From UBA4742 sp037138595 (lineage in GTDB: Bacteria; Actinomycetota; Acidimicrobiia; Acidimicrobiales; Acidimicrobilacustridaceae): a stretch of DNA of 64,000 bases. The position numbers and the translations under genes were made by a program. Position 1 is the first letter of the stretch, and each line of letters begins with the position of its first letter. This document shows positions 25,505 to 34,271 of the stretch, piece after piece. The stretch spans positions 1-64,000 of the forward strand of contig JBAXIB010000014.1 in the NCBI GenBank assembly GCA_037138595.1, given 5' to 3'. The notes under the pieces are model-generated. The model was not told the origin of the DNA and did not search any database. It saw only the letters and a program-made list of their open reading frames with translations.

Positions 25505-26086
25505 ATGAGTGCCCGAGTGCTAGTCCTCGACAACTACGACTCGTTCGTCTACAACCTCGTCCAATATTTGGGTGAACAGGGCGCCGATCCGCTCGTCCAT
25601 CGAAGTGACGCACTCACGCTTGAACAGATCATCGACCTTGATCCCGATGCCATCCTCATAAGTCCGGGACCGGGCCGGCCCGACGATGCCGGCCTGAGCA
25701 ACGACGTGATCAAACATTTCGCCGGACATCGACCGGTGTTCGGTGTTTGCCTGGGCCACCAATGCATCGGCCAAGTTTTCGGCGGCACCATCGTGCGCGC
25801 CCCCGAAATCATGCACGGCAAGACGTCACTCATCAACCACATCAACGACGGCGTCTTTGCGGGACTACCCAATCCGCTCGAAGCGACCCGCTACCACTCG
25901 CTCATCGTTGAACGATCATCGGTGCCCGACGTGCTCGAGATCACCGCCGAAACCGATGACGGCATCATCATGGGGCTTCGCCACCGCGAATTCGACGTCG
26001 AGGGTGTGCAATTTCATCCCGAATCAATTCTCACCATCGCCGGCCGAGAACTCATCGCGAACTTTTTGGCCCGCGCTGAACGCTAG
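25505..26086 (+). CDS. trpG: Anthranilate/aminodeoxychorismate synthase glutamine amidotransferase
   Basis: A 193-residue class-I glutamine amidotransferase supplying ammonia to chorismate for tryptophan or p-aminobenzoate. VLVLDNYDSFVYNLVQYLGE opens the protein; Cys82 lies in GVCLGHQCIGQVFGG, and His171 and Glu173 lie in GVQFHPESIL. The stretch ISPGPGRPDDAG is typical of TrpG/PabA. In actinobacteria this gene lies conserved between crgA and pknB, as here, away from the trp operon, so an amphibolic TrpG/PabA role is likely. It is transcribed opposite to its neighbours and converges on pknB. Confidence 0.93.
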   Translation: MSARVLVLDNYDSFVYNLVQYLGEQGADPLVHRSDALTLEQIIDLDPDAILISPGPGRPDDAGLSNDVIKHFAGHRPVFGVCLGHQCIGQVFGGTIVRAPEIMHGKTSLINHINDGVFAGLPNPLEATRYHSLIVERSSVPDVLEITAETDDGIIMGLRHREFDVEGVQFHPESILTIAGRELIANFLARAER

Positions 26087-26145
26087 AGCCGCGTCGACCA
26101 CCAACGGCAAGGTCGATCGCCAATGCTGACGCCCCTGCACTAGTG

Positions 26146-27900
26146 CTAGGCGGTAGTCGAAGTCGTCGACGGCACCGGTGCTTTGGTTGTGGTCGGCGCA
26201 ACGGTCGTTGTCGGCGCAGGTCCAGTCGACACGACCATAGTGATCTTGCTCCCCGGAGCGACACCGATCCCCGCGTCAGGGTTGGTACTGATGACCTTGC
26301 CAGCCGCAACCGAACTCGACGATTGATCGACTTGAGTCACTTTGAATCCGGCCGCGGTCAACGTGGCCGAAGCCGTCCCCGCGCTTTGACCGATCACATC
26401 GGGAACCACCGTCGTTGCGGGACCACCTGAAACCACGATCGTCACTGTCGAGCCCTTGTCGGCTTTTTGCTTGGCGGCGGGCGATTGCGAAATCACTAAG
26501 TCGAGCGCAATCTTGGGATCGTTTTGGAGCGACACCTCAGCGGTAAAACCTGCGTTATCGAGCAACGAGGTCGCCGCCGCCTTGGTGAGGCCAACTACCG
26601 ACGGGACTTCGGCCTGGCCCAGACCGTCGCTAACCCTCAACACGATCGTCGAACCTTTCGCTGCCTTTTGCCCGGCGCGTGGATCTTGGTCAAAAACGGT
26701 GTCGATCGGAACGTCGCTGTTTGCTTCGCGTCGAGCGTCGACGACGAATCCTTGTCCCTGCAAAATCGCCGTCGCTTCGCCAACCAAAAGATCGGTGACT
26801 GGTTTGACTTCAATTTGCTGGGCCGTCGAACGATTCAATTGAGTACTCACCCCGAACAACACCAAAGCAACAACGATGAGCACGCCGAGCAACACCCACA
26901 AGAATGTGGCGTTGCGTTTGTCGCCTTCAGCTGGCACATACGCGGCGGCAGCGCCAGGCGAGCTCACAGGACCAACTGCCGCCACCGCTTGGGTCGCCGC
27001 CCCAATCCCAACGACCAGCCCCGCGGCGATGGCCGCCTTGGACGTCAACGCGGCGACTGGACGGTCCTCCAAAAAGTTTCGGAGATCTGACCGAAGGTCT
27101 TCAGCCGACGCGTAACGATCGGCCGGATCTTTGGCCAGCAATTGCACGTCAATCGCCTCAAGCGCGACTGGCAGTTCAACTCCTGACCCACTCGGCAACG
27201 GGACCGGCGATTGTACGTGTTGGAACGCGATCGCCACTGGTGTGTCGCCGCCAAATGGCGGACGAGATGTCACCATCTCAAACAACACACAACCCAACGA
27301 GTACAAATCACTGCGAGGGTCAACTGGTTTTCCCTGCGCTTGCTCAGGTGAAAAATAGGTAGCCGTGCCCATCACCGCGCCGGCCTGCGTGAGATTCGAT
27401 TGATCGGCAGCACCGGTGATCGCTTGAGCGATACCGAAGTCCGCCACTTTCACCTGACCAGTTGGCGAGATGATCACATTGCCCGGCTTCACATCGCGAT
27501 GGACCACACCATTGCGGTGAGCAAAACCCAAAGCGGCCGCGACGTCAGCGGTGATCTCGGCGGCGCGACGCGGATGCAATGGACCATCGGTCCGGATGAG
27601 GTCGGACAGACTCCGTCCCTCGACATATTCCATGACAATGAAATATGTGCCGCTTTGTTGACCCCAGTCGTAGATAGCCACGATGTTTGGATGATTCAGG
27701 TTGGCCGCAGCTTGGGCCTCACGCCGAAACCGTTCAACAAACGTTGGGTCACGGGCGAACTCGGGAAACAGCACTTTGACGGCGACTGGCCGGTCCAGCA
27801 AAAGATCGCGGGCCAAATACACATCCGACATGCCACCGCGCGCCAATTTGCGATGAAGCTCATAGCGATCGTTGAATACCGTGGCACGCGCGTCAGACAT
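26146..27900 (-). CDS. pknB: PASTA-domain serine/threonine protein kinase PknB
   Basis: About 584 residues. The cytoplasmic kinase domain (1-275) has RYELHRKLARGGMSDVYLAR (glycine loop), VAVKVLF with Lys42, VVHRDVKPGNVIISPTG (catalytic Asp) and VKVADFGIAQA (DFG). A juxtamembrane region and one helix (ATFLWVLLGVLIVVALVLF) lead to three extracellular PASTA repeats that sense peptidoglycan or muropeptides, and a Thr/Pro-rich tail. Mycobacterial PknB has four PASTA repeats. ATG 27900 is the start. It is the last gene of the fhaA-to-pknB operon, 58 bases after pbpA. No second kinase (pknA) follows. Confidence 0.96.
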   Translation of the reverse strand: MSDARATVFNDRYELHRKLARGGMSDVYLARDLLLDRPVAVKVLFPEFARDPTFVERFRREAQAAANLNHPNIVAIYDWGQQSGTYFIVMEYVEGRSLSDLIRTDGPLHPRRAAEITADVAAALGFAHRNGVVHRDVKPGNVIISPTGQVKVADFGIAQAITGAADQSNLTQAGAVMGTATYFSPEQAQGKPVDPRSDLYSLGCVLFEMVTSRPPFGGDTPVAIAFQHVQSPVPLPSGSGVELPVALEAIDVQLLAKDPADRYASAEDLRSDLRNFLEDRPVAALTSKAAIAAGLVVGIGAATQAVAAVGPVSSPGAAAAYVPAEGDKRNATFLWVLLGVLIVVALVLFGVSTQLNRSTAQQIEVKPVTDLLVGEATAILQGQGFVVDARREANSDVPIDTVFDQDPRAGQKAAKGSTIVLRVSDGLGQAEVPSVVGLTKAAATSLLDNAGFTAEVSLQNDPKIALDLVISQSPAAKQKADKGSTVTIVVSGGPATTVVPDVIGQSAGTASATLTAAGFKVTQVDQSSSSVAAGKVISTNPDAGIGVAPGSKITMVVSTGPAPTTTVAPTTTKAPVPSTTSTTA

Positions 27901-27958
27901 ACGGTGCGTCAGCCTAGTGAGCTGGCGAGGCGAGGACTTGACCAATCATGCCGAGCCC

Positions 27959-29437
27959 TCAATGGCCGGCCGCGATTGCGGCAAGGTAAGTCGACATAAC
28001 CTGCTGGGCCACTGGCGCCGCCACTAAACCACCGGTCGCTTCGCGTACGCCAGGTTGGTTGAGTACGACCACCGAAATCGCAATCTGTGGCTCGCCGCCC
28101 GGTGGTCCAGCGAATCCCATAATCCATGTGTGCGAGGTCGGTGGTTCTAAGCCAATCTGTGCGGTGCCCGTTTTTCCTCCGACCTCGTAACCGGCGATCT
28201 GCAATCGGGTCGCAGTTCCTCGCGCCACGACGTCCAACATCGCAACGCGCATCGTGGCCGCCGATTCGGCGCTAAGCGGATGCAGCCACGAGCCAATGTC
28301 GTAGCGCTGAATGACCGTGCCCTCGCTGTCGCGCACTTCGCGCATCACGTGAGGCTTCATGATCGACCCCTGATTGGCGATCGCGGCGGCCACCAATGCC
28401 ATTTCGAGTGGGGTCGCTTGCACATCGTTTTGCCCAATCGAAGCCTGCGCCAACGCCGGTAAGTTGCGGGTGAAGTCAGTCGGAAAAACCGACTCAACCG
28501 GAGCAGGCAAATCAATTGGCGGTTTGGCATTGAATCCAAACGCTTGGGCGCCGGCGATCATGTCTGTCGGGCCGATCGTTTCGGTTCCCATTTCAGCAAA
28601 TGCCGAATTGCACGACAATCGCAAGATCGGAACCAGCGTGCCACCACACGATTCGCCTCCGAAGTTACTGATGGTCTTGGTCGTGCCTGGCGGTCGATAA
28701 CCCGTCGCAACTGGATACGACGGATCTTCAAGTGTGACTTTTCCGGTCTGCACACCAGTCGAACCGGTAACGACCTTAAAGGTGGAGCCGGGGAAGTAAC
28801 GCTCTTGATATTGGTGGGCACGCAACGGCTGACCTGGGGCATCAAGCAACACCGTTCGTGCCGCGGCTGCGACATCTTGGTCGTTTGCGGCTAACAGGTT
28901 TGGATCAAACGATGGATAACTCCAAAAGGCCAGTAGCTCACCGGTACGAGGATCAATCGCCACCACCGAACCTTCACGATCACCCAGGGCCGCTTTCGCG
29001 GCCTGTTGCAGGTCGTCACGGACCGACAATGTGAGATTGCCGACTTGGGGCCGCGGATTCAAAACGTCGGCGAATCCCCGCACCTGCTGGCCAATGGTGT
29101 TTCCGGCCAGCACCTCGTCGTAAGTCTTTTCGAGACCAGTCGAACCATAGGTGAATGAATAAAACCCGGTCAGTTGCGCGAACAAATCACCGGTTGGATA
29201 CACCCGTTGTCGCTTGAACGCAGTGCCGGCCGTTTCCACCGATTCGGCGAGCAGCACCCCATCGGCGGCACTGATCGTTCCGCGAGGTTTGTTGAAATCT
29301 TGTTTCACCTGCAGCGTGTTGAACGCATTCGCATCCAACGAATCTTTCTGAAATACCTGAATCCAATTGAGCATCACGAACAACGCGAGGTAACAAGCCA
29401 ATAGGCCAATTCCGAGCCGCCGGATTTGGGTATTCAT
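27959..29437 (-). CDS. pbpA: Penicillin-binding protein 2 family transpeptidase PbpA
   Basis: A 492-residue class-B PBP: short cytoplasmic start, one membrane anchor (LGIGLLACYLALFVMLNWIQ), a dimerisation/pedestal domain (residues 45-150), then the transpeptidase. Active-site motifs are YFPGSTFKVVTG (SxxK), LRLSCNSAFAEMG (SxN) and VGGKTGTAQIG (KTG). It crosslinks peptidoglycan with RodA as glycan polymerase. Its ATG overlaps the rodA stop by four bases (ATGA), so the two are translationally coupled, as in other actinobacteria. Confidence 0.95.
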   Translation of the reverse strand: MNTQIRRLGIGLLACYLALFVMLNWIQVFQKDSLDANAFNTLQVKQDFNKPRGTISAADGVLLAESVETAGTAFKRQRVYPTGDLFAQLTGFYSFTYGSTGLEKTYDEVLAGNTIGQQVRGFADVLNPRPQVGNLTLSVRDDLQQAAKAALGDREGSVVAIDPRTGELLAFWSYPSFDPNLLAANDQDVAAAARTVLLDAPGQPLRAHQYQERYFPGSTFKVVTGSTGVQTGKVTLEDPSYPVATGYRPPGTTKTISNFGGESCGGTLVPILRLSCNSAFAEMGTETIGPTDMIAGAQAFGFNAKPPIDLPAPVESVFPTDFTRNLPALAQASIGQNDVQATPLEMALVAAAIANQGSIMKPHVMREVRDSEGTVIQRYDIGSWLHPLSAESAATMRVAMLDVVARGTATRLQIAGYEVGGKTGTAQIGLEPPTSHTWIMGFAGPPGGEPQIAISVVVLNQPGVREATGGLVAAPVAQQVMSTYLAAIAAGH

Positions 29438-30738
29438 CGGGTCGCCATCAGCGCTTGTTTCTCAGAAGCTCGACGATGGTTCTCATCAGAAAGCCGCAAC
29501 AGCAACGCCAGCATGATCCAGCTTGAGATCAATGACGAACCGCCGTACGCGATGAATGGCAAGGTCACACCAGTCAACGGGAGCACTCGAACGATGCCAC
29601 CGATGATGATGAACGCCTGAACGCCGATCAACGTCGTCAATCCAACCGCGAGCAATTTGTCGAATGCGTGATCCGAGCGCGCCGCGATGCGAAGGCCCGA
29701 TCCCACCAAAATCAAATAGGCCGATAAAACCAACGTCGCGCCGAACAACCCAAGCTCTTGAGCCACGGCGACAAAAATAAAGTCCGATTCAATGAACACG
29801 ATGTGTTCTTGATTGCCAAGCCCCAACCCCGTACCGGTCAATCCGCCATTGGCCATCGCGAACCAACCCTTGACAATCTGGAAACTGTCGCCGAGCGGAT
29901 CCTTCCAAGGATTGATCCACGTCGTGACCCGGCTTTGTACATGGCCGAAAGTCCGCCACGAGCCATACGCCGCCACCCCAAACATCACCGCGCCAGCAGC
30001 AAGATAGGAAGGCCGTGACGTCGCCACCCACAACATCACGATGAACAAAGCGAAAAAGAGCAGCGACGAACCGAGGTCTTTTTGCGAAACCATGATCATG
30101 ATTGACGCCAGCCAAGCGAAAAGTACCGGACCGAGATGTTTGGGATCCGGCAGCGACAACGGCCCGAGGCGAAACGATCGCATCGCGAGAAGTTCCCGTT
30201 TCTCGACGAGGTACGACGCAAAAAAGATCGCCAACGCGATCTTGGCCAATTCGCCGGGTTGAAAACCAACTGGGCCAATTGCAACCCAAATCCGCGAGCC
30301 ATGAATCTCGCGACCGACGTGGGGTACCAGTGGCAAGAGCAACAACCCGATACCGACCAGCGCGAACGTGTACCGATAGCGCTCAATCGCGCGAGTACGG
30401 GGAACAACCAGCAATACGCCGATGAATGCCGCGACGCCGACGGCAGTCCACGTTGCTTGCAGCGCGGCCAACTTCTCGTTGAGGCTGGTGATGACGACAT
30501 AGCCAAGTCCATTGAGCAGCGCAGCGACCGGCAACAAGATCGGATCAGCGTCAGGAGCAAGTCGACGAACCACCAGATGCGCACCGAGCATCAAGGACAT
30601 CACCATTAGTAAAAATGGTCCGATGTTCAGCGGGATCTTTTCGGTTGAGCCAAGACTGGCGAGCACGTAGGCCGCTCCAATGAGCACGACCACCATGACC
30701 AGAAGGCCGAGCTCAGTATTGCGCCGATTCGAAACCAT
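29434..30738 (-). CDS. rodA: RodA/FtsW/SpoVE family peptidoglycan glycosyltransferase
   Basis: A 434-residue SEDS protein with about ten to twelve helices. Landmarks are HGSRIWVAIGPVGFQPGELA, VSQKDLGSSLLFFALFIVML, GLTGTGLGLGNQEHIVFIES with DFIFVAVAQELGLFGA, and LPLTGVTLPFIAYGGSSLIS. These are the conserved SEDS motifs, including the catalytic Asp in QKDLG. It polymerises lipid II with the coupled PbpA. It starts three bases after pstP ends and overlaps pbpA. Confidence 0.96.
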   Translation of the reverse strand: MVSNRRNTELGLLVMVVVLIGAAYVLASLGSTEKIPLNIGPFLLMVMSLMLGAHLVVRRLAPDADPILLPVAALLNGLGYVVITSLNEKLAALQATWTAVGVAAFIGVLLVVPRTRAIERYRYTFALVGIGLLLLPLVPHVGREIHGSRIWVAIGPVGFQPGELAKIALAIFFASYLVEKRELLAMRSFRLGPLSLPDPKHLGPVLFAWLASIMIMVSQKDLGSSLLFFALFIVMLWVATSRPSYLAAGAVMFGVAAYGSWRTFGHVQSRVTTWINPWKDPLGDSFQIVKGWFAMANGGLTGTGLGLGNQEHIVFIESDFIFVAVAQELGLFGATLVLSAYLILVGSGLRIAARSDHAFDKLLAVGLTTLIGVQAFIIIGGIVRVLPLTGVTLPFIAYGGSSLISSWIMLALLLRLSDENHRRASEKQALMATR

Positions 30739-30741
30739 CGA

Positions 30742-32013
30742 TTAGTTCCCGATCGCTGGCACAGCACTGGTTGAAACAGCCGTTGGATCCTCGCCGCCCG
30801 ATGCCGGAACGACCTGTTGCTCGTGCAAATTTTGAACATAGGCATGGGCACTGCTGAGCGACGGTTCGATTTTTCCCTGTTCGATATCGCGTGTCACTGC
30901 GCGCGGAACGGTGGAGCGAACAAGGTCGGTTGCCTCAGCAACCTTCGGTTGAATCCACAACACCCCACCTGGTCGGCCCCGATAGATCACGACCGAATCA
31001 CCATCGAATCCCACGAAATAACTGGCACGTGAATAAAACGTGACCGAAGCCGCCGCGACGACCAGCACGAGCAACGCTGCGACGACAAACAGTGCAACCC
31101 GCCACGTGAAGATTCGAGCGCGAGGCGCTCGCGCCACCTGACGATCACGGCGACGCTGCGTGCCACCGTGCTTGTCACTCGCGGAAAGGGTGTTGCTCGT
31201 GCGATCGTGCGCCTCGCGCTCCTCACCGGAACGAGAAGCGGTCACTCGATCGTCGTCGTCTATCACCGCGACTTCACCGGAATCCGAGCCGTCGTTGACG
31301 ACGTCAACGATCACCACAGTGATGTTGTCTCGTCCGCCGCCTTCATTGGCCAAACGAACCAGTTCGCGAGCGGCGTCAGTCGGGTCAGCAAGTTTGCGAA
31401 GCGTGGCCGCCATGCGATTTTCGTCAACCTCATTGAATAAACCGTCGCTGCACAACACGTAACGGTCACCGACGACTGGCCGAACCTCCCACGAGTCAAC
31501 TAATACGCGAGCGTCAATCCCCAAGGCTCGCGTCAAAATATTTCGCTGCGGATGCACCGCAGCCTCTGCCCGCGTCAGTCGACCTTGGCGTTCGAGGGTC
31601 GCCACCAGACTGTGATCTTCAGTTACTTGCTTCAACAAGTCGCGCTGCGACATCAGCAGATAAATCCGAGAGTCACCGACGTTGACCATTGCGAGACGCT
31701 CGGCGCCGTCGACGACGACGGGCGCAATCGCACACAACGTCGTACCCATACCCACCAGTTCAGGATCAGCAGCAGCGGTGGAGACAACCGAATCATTTGC
31801 TAACTGGACGGCGCTCACCAACCCCTCAGTCGAACGATCAACAAACTCTCGCTGTAATGACTCGACCGCAACCGCCGACGCGACCTCACCACCGTTGTGG
31901 CCGCCCATTCCATCAGCGACCACAATCAACTCATCAGAACCAAAATACATATCTTGATTGGCCTGACGAACTCGCCCAACATCGCTCGCCGAACCCCACA
32001 CCAACCGAGTCAT
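30742..32013 (-). CDS. pstP: PP2C-family serine/threonine phosphatase PstP
   Basis: A 423-residue phosphatase: the PPM domain (1-235) contains GRVRQANQDMYFG, VVADGMGGHNGGEVAS, MVNVGDSRIYLL, LCSDGLFNEVDE and GGRDNITVVIVDV, so every metal-binding Asp motif is present. A charged linker, one membrane helix (FTWRVALFVVAALLVLVVAA) and an extracytoplasmic domain of about 90 residues follow. PstP reverses PknB phosphorylation of cell-wall and division proteins. It overlaps fhaB by four bases. Confidence 0.95.
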   Translation of the reverse strand: MTRLVWGSASDVGRVRQANQDMYFGSDELIVVADGMGGHNGGEVASAVAVESLQREFVDRSTEGLVSAVQLANDSVVSTAAADPELVGMGTTLCAIAPVVVDGAERLAMVNVGDSRIYLLMSQRDLLKQVTEDHSLVATLERQGRLTRAEAAVHPQRNILTRALGIDARVLVDSWEVRPVVGDRYVLCSDGLFNEVDENRMAATLRKLADPTDAARELVRLANEGGGRDNITVVIVDVVNDGSDSGEVAVIDDDDRVTASRSGEEREAHDRTSNTLSASDKHGGTQRRRDRQVARAPRARIFTWRVALFVVAALLVLVVAAASVTFYSRASYFVGFDGDSVVIYRGRPGGVLWIQPKVAEATDLVRSTVPRAVTRDIEQGKIEPSLSSAHAYVQNLHEQQVVPASGGEDPTAVSTSAVPAIGN

Positions 32014-32495
32014 GTCAGTTCCATGATGGTGTTGCCGATCTGAACCTTGTCGCCCCGATGCACAACCATCGGTCCTGCAACCTTGTGACGATTCAGATAC
32101 GTCCCGTTGGTCGAGCCGAGATCCTCAACGAAGTACTGCCCGTCGCGCACGAACACCCGGGCATGAATTTGTGACGCATAGGTGTCGTCGAGTGTTATCT
32201 GACACCCGGCGGCGCGACCCAGCGTCATCTCGGCTCCCACTGGGAAGCTTTGCCCGCGTTGGTCAGCCGGTTCGGTCACTACTAGGCGTGGCCCGGTCGG
32301 CGCGGCGATATGGGTGTCTGCAGGCGATCGACGCGACCGTCGGCCTCGGGCCTTCGTCGCAGTCGCTCGACTCGCGCCATCGCCAAGTTTGGGCGGACGC
32401 AGTTCAGCCCATACCGCTCGCAGCACCCGAAAGAAAAACAGGTACAGCAATGCCAATAGGCAAAGTTTGAGGATGGTGAGGAGTTGCTCGGACAC
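32010..32495 (-). CDS. fhaB: FHA-domain protein FhaB/FipA
   Basis: About 161 residues from GTG 32495: an N-terminal membrane anchor (LLTILKLCLLALLYLFFFRV), a basic Ser/Arg linker, and a C-terminal FHA domain with MTLGRAAGCQITLDDTYASQ, HARVF and LGSTNGTYLNRHKVAG. FHA domains bind phosphothreonine; FhaB in mycobacteria links kinase signalling to the septum and RodA. A longer GTG start at 32540 is possible, but 32495 puts the anchor at the N-terminus as in relatives and has AGG upstream. It is coupled to pstP by a four-base overlap. Confidence 0.92.
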   Translation of the reverse strand: MSEQLLTILKLCLLALLYLFFFRVLRAVWAELRPPKLGDGASRATATKARGRRSRRSPADTHIAAPTGPRLVVTEPADQRGQSFPVGAEMTLGRAAGCQITLDDTYASQIHARVFVRDGQYFVEDLGSTNGTYLNRHKVAGPMVVHRGDKVQIGNTIMELT

Positions 32496-32581
32496 GACAC
32501 CTAGGACAATACCGGCCGGTCGAGTGCTCGCCTGCGGCACTTACTTCTCACGCGCTGCGCCCAGAAAGCAACCCGAGTCGT

Positions 32582-33241
32582 TCAGGACGCTTGAAACACA
32601 ATGTGGGTATTGCCCACAGTCAACTCATCGCCATCGCGCAAGTCACGCTGCGAGATCTGCACCCCATTGACCCGGCACCCATTTGTTGAGCCCAAGTCAA
32701 CCAATGCAAAGCCGTCAGGAGTCGGACGCACTTCGGCATGACGCCGACTCACGTTGGTGTCGGTCAGCACCACATCACATTCAGGAAGGCGGCCAATACT
32801 CACCGTCGCTTCCCCGAGCACAACGCGTTTGCCATCAGGCAACAACAGCGAACCGGCACCCACGCCACCCGGACCGTCCTTCATGCGGCCAACGATGGAA
32901 AACGTCCCTGGTCGGCTGCGACCCGACGGAACCATGTCGACCGACACCGGGCCGGGAAACACGTAATTTTCATCGTGGGCGTGCTCACGGGCCGCATCGC
33001 ACAACTCGCGGCCAAGCGACTCGCCGATCTCGGCAAACCGGTCGAAATCCTCTTGGCTCAGCGTGACCACGAATGCGTTCGGAACCGTGGTGCGACCACG
33101 GACATCAATGGTGCGATGGTCATCCATCTCGCGGACGAGCCTGCGACCCAACTCAATCGGCCGCAGACCGCTCCGGAAGACCCGCGCAAAAACGCCTTCG
33201 ACCATGCTTTCTAGCGACCGCTCAAATCCATTGATACCCAT
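32582..33241 (-). CDS. fhaA: FHA-domain protein FhaA (short form)
   Basis: This 219-residue protein starts the operon. Residues 1-115 are the DUF3662 domain (ERSLESMVEGVFARVFRSGL, PIELGRRLVREMDD, VPNAFVVTLSQEDF). Residues 135-219 are an FHA domain (VSIGRLPECDVVLTDTNVSR, RHAEV, DLGSTNGCRVNG). In mycobacteria FhaA is about 500 residues with a long disordered linker between these domains and controls MviN/MurJ after phosphorylation. Here the linker is only about 20 residues. Confidence 0.92.
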   Translation of the reverse strand: MGINGFERSLESMVEGVFARVFRSGLRPIELGRRLVREMDDHRTIDVRGRTTVPNAFVVTLSQEDFDRFAEIGESLGRELCDAAREHAHDENYVFPGPVSVDMVPSGRSRPGTFSIVGRMKDGPGGVGAGSLLLPDGKRVVLGEATVSIGRLPECDVVLTDTNVSRRHAEVRPTPDGFALVDLGSTNGCRVNGVQISQRDLRDGDELTVGNTHIVFQAS

Positions 33242-33346
33242 CAGGTCGCAAGGTTACCGAGGCCGCCGCTCCAAACTGATCCAGTCGAATACAGCCCCTG
33301 AATCAGCGTGGCCTGCGTCGGCTACGATCCTCACGTGTTGCTACTC

Positions 33347-33430
<84 letters not shown>

Positions 33431-33526
33431 CAACAGATGGTCATCCACCGGCAACGGGGGATGCATCAAACGAGGGTGATCCAGCGAGAATTCTCGGCCC
33501 AGATTCCTGTTCGGTAAACTCCGCCG

Positions 33527-34246
33527 GTGGACGAAAAACAACACCATCCGATTCAAACGATCAAACACCTGCTTGACCCCATTGAGGGCGGCGGTGACCA
33601 CCAAGACGGGCCGCGCAATCGCAAACCAGTCGAGATCATCCCGTTTGTCGCGGTCATTGCCGCGATCGAACTCTTCGACCTCCTGCTGACCTCGAGATTG
33701 CAGTTCGCACTTGCCGATGACACGTCCTACAGCGTCATCAATCATTACATCAGCATCGGCGCCAACATCTTGTTCGCCACATTGCTGACAGTGGCGATCG
33801 GAACCGCGATTATCACCCGCGGCAAGACACCACGATTCGCCCTTCCCATGATGCTCATCTACCTCAGCGTCGCATCAATCAACGTACTCATCAACCTCGC
33901 AACCCTGATTCTCGCTCCAGGTATGAGCCAAACAAGTCAACTCGGATTGACCCTTGACCTTGGCCTCGCCTTCCTCTCCGTCACCCTCAATTTTTCGTTG
34001 TGGTACCAGATCGCCGACGCAGAACTCAGGGGCGGCGCGTTCGACTTTCCACCCAATGGTGCCCACCCCGAATCTCCACCGAATTGGTTTGACTATTTCG
34101 CATTATCGTTTTTTGCCAACTCAACTTTTGGCCCGACCCTTGAAAACATTCGAACTCGCATCCCAAAAGCAATGATGATGTTTCAGGTTTCGTTATCACT
34201 CGTCATCTTGGTTCTCCTTGTCGCCAGAATCATCAAAGCGGAGTAA
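33527..34246 (+). CDS. Membrane protein with channel-like C-terminal fold, degenerate filter
   Basis: A 239-residue protein from GTG 33527 with five hydrophobic segments (about 38-58, 75-100, 105-130, 140-165, 215-235). Before the last helix, NWFDYFALSFFANSTFGPTL looks like the pore helix and filter of two-helix ion channels, but lacks TVGYGD. I recall an actinobacterial membrane family with a similar DYLY-SFTN-TAFSPTD motif, and this is probably a member. Function unknown. It sits between tRNA-Leu and the FMN enzyme gene, 25 bases before the latter. Confidence 0.65.
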   Translation: MDEKQHHPIQTIKHLLDPIEGGGDHQDGPRNRKPVEIIPFVAVIAAIELFDLLLTSRLQFALADDTSYSVINHYISIGANILFATLLTVAIGTAIITRGKTPRFALPMMLIYLSVASINVLINLATLILAPGMSQTSQLGLTLDLGLAFLSVTLNFSLWYQIADAELRGGAFDFPPNGAHPESPPNWFDYFALSFFANSTFGPTLENIRTRIPKAMMMFQVSLSLVILVLLVARIIKAE

Positions 34247-34271
34247 CAGACCAAGTCCCTAGGCTGAGGTC

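Noticed and set aside
26137..26146. GCACTAGTGC palindrome between trpG and pknB
   Set aside because: Perfect 10-base symmetry but overlaps the pknB stop codon and has no T tract; neither terminator nor operator position is convincing.
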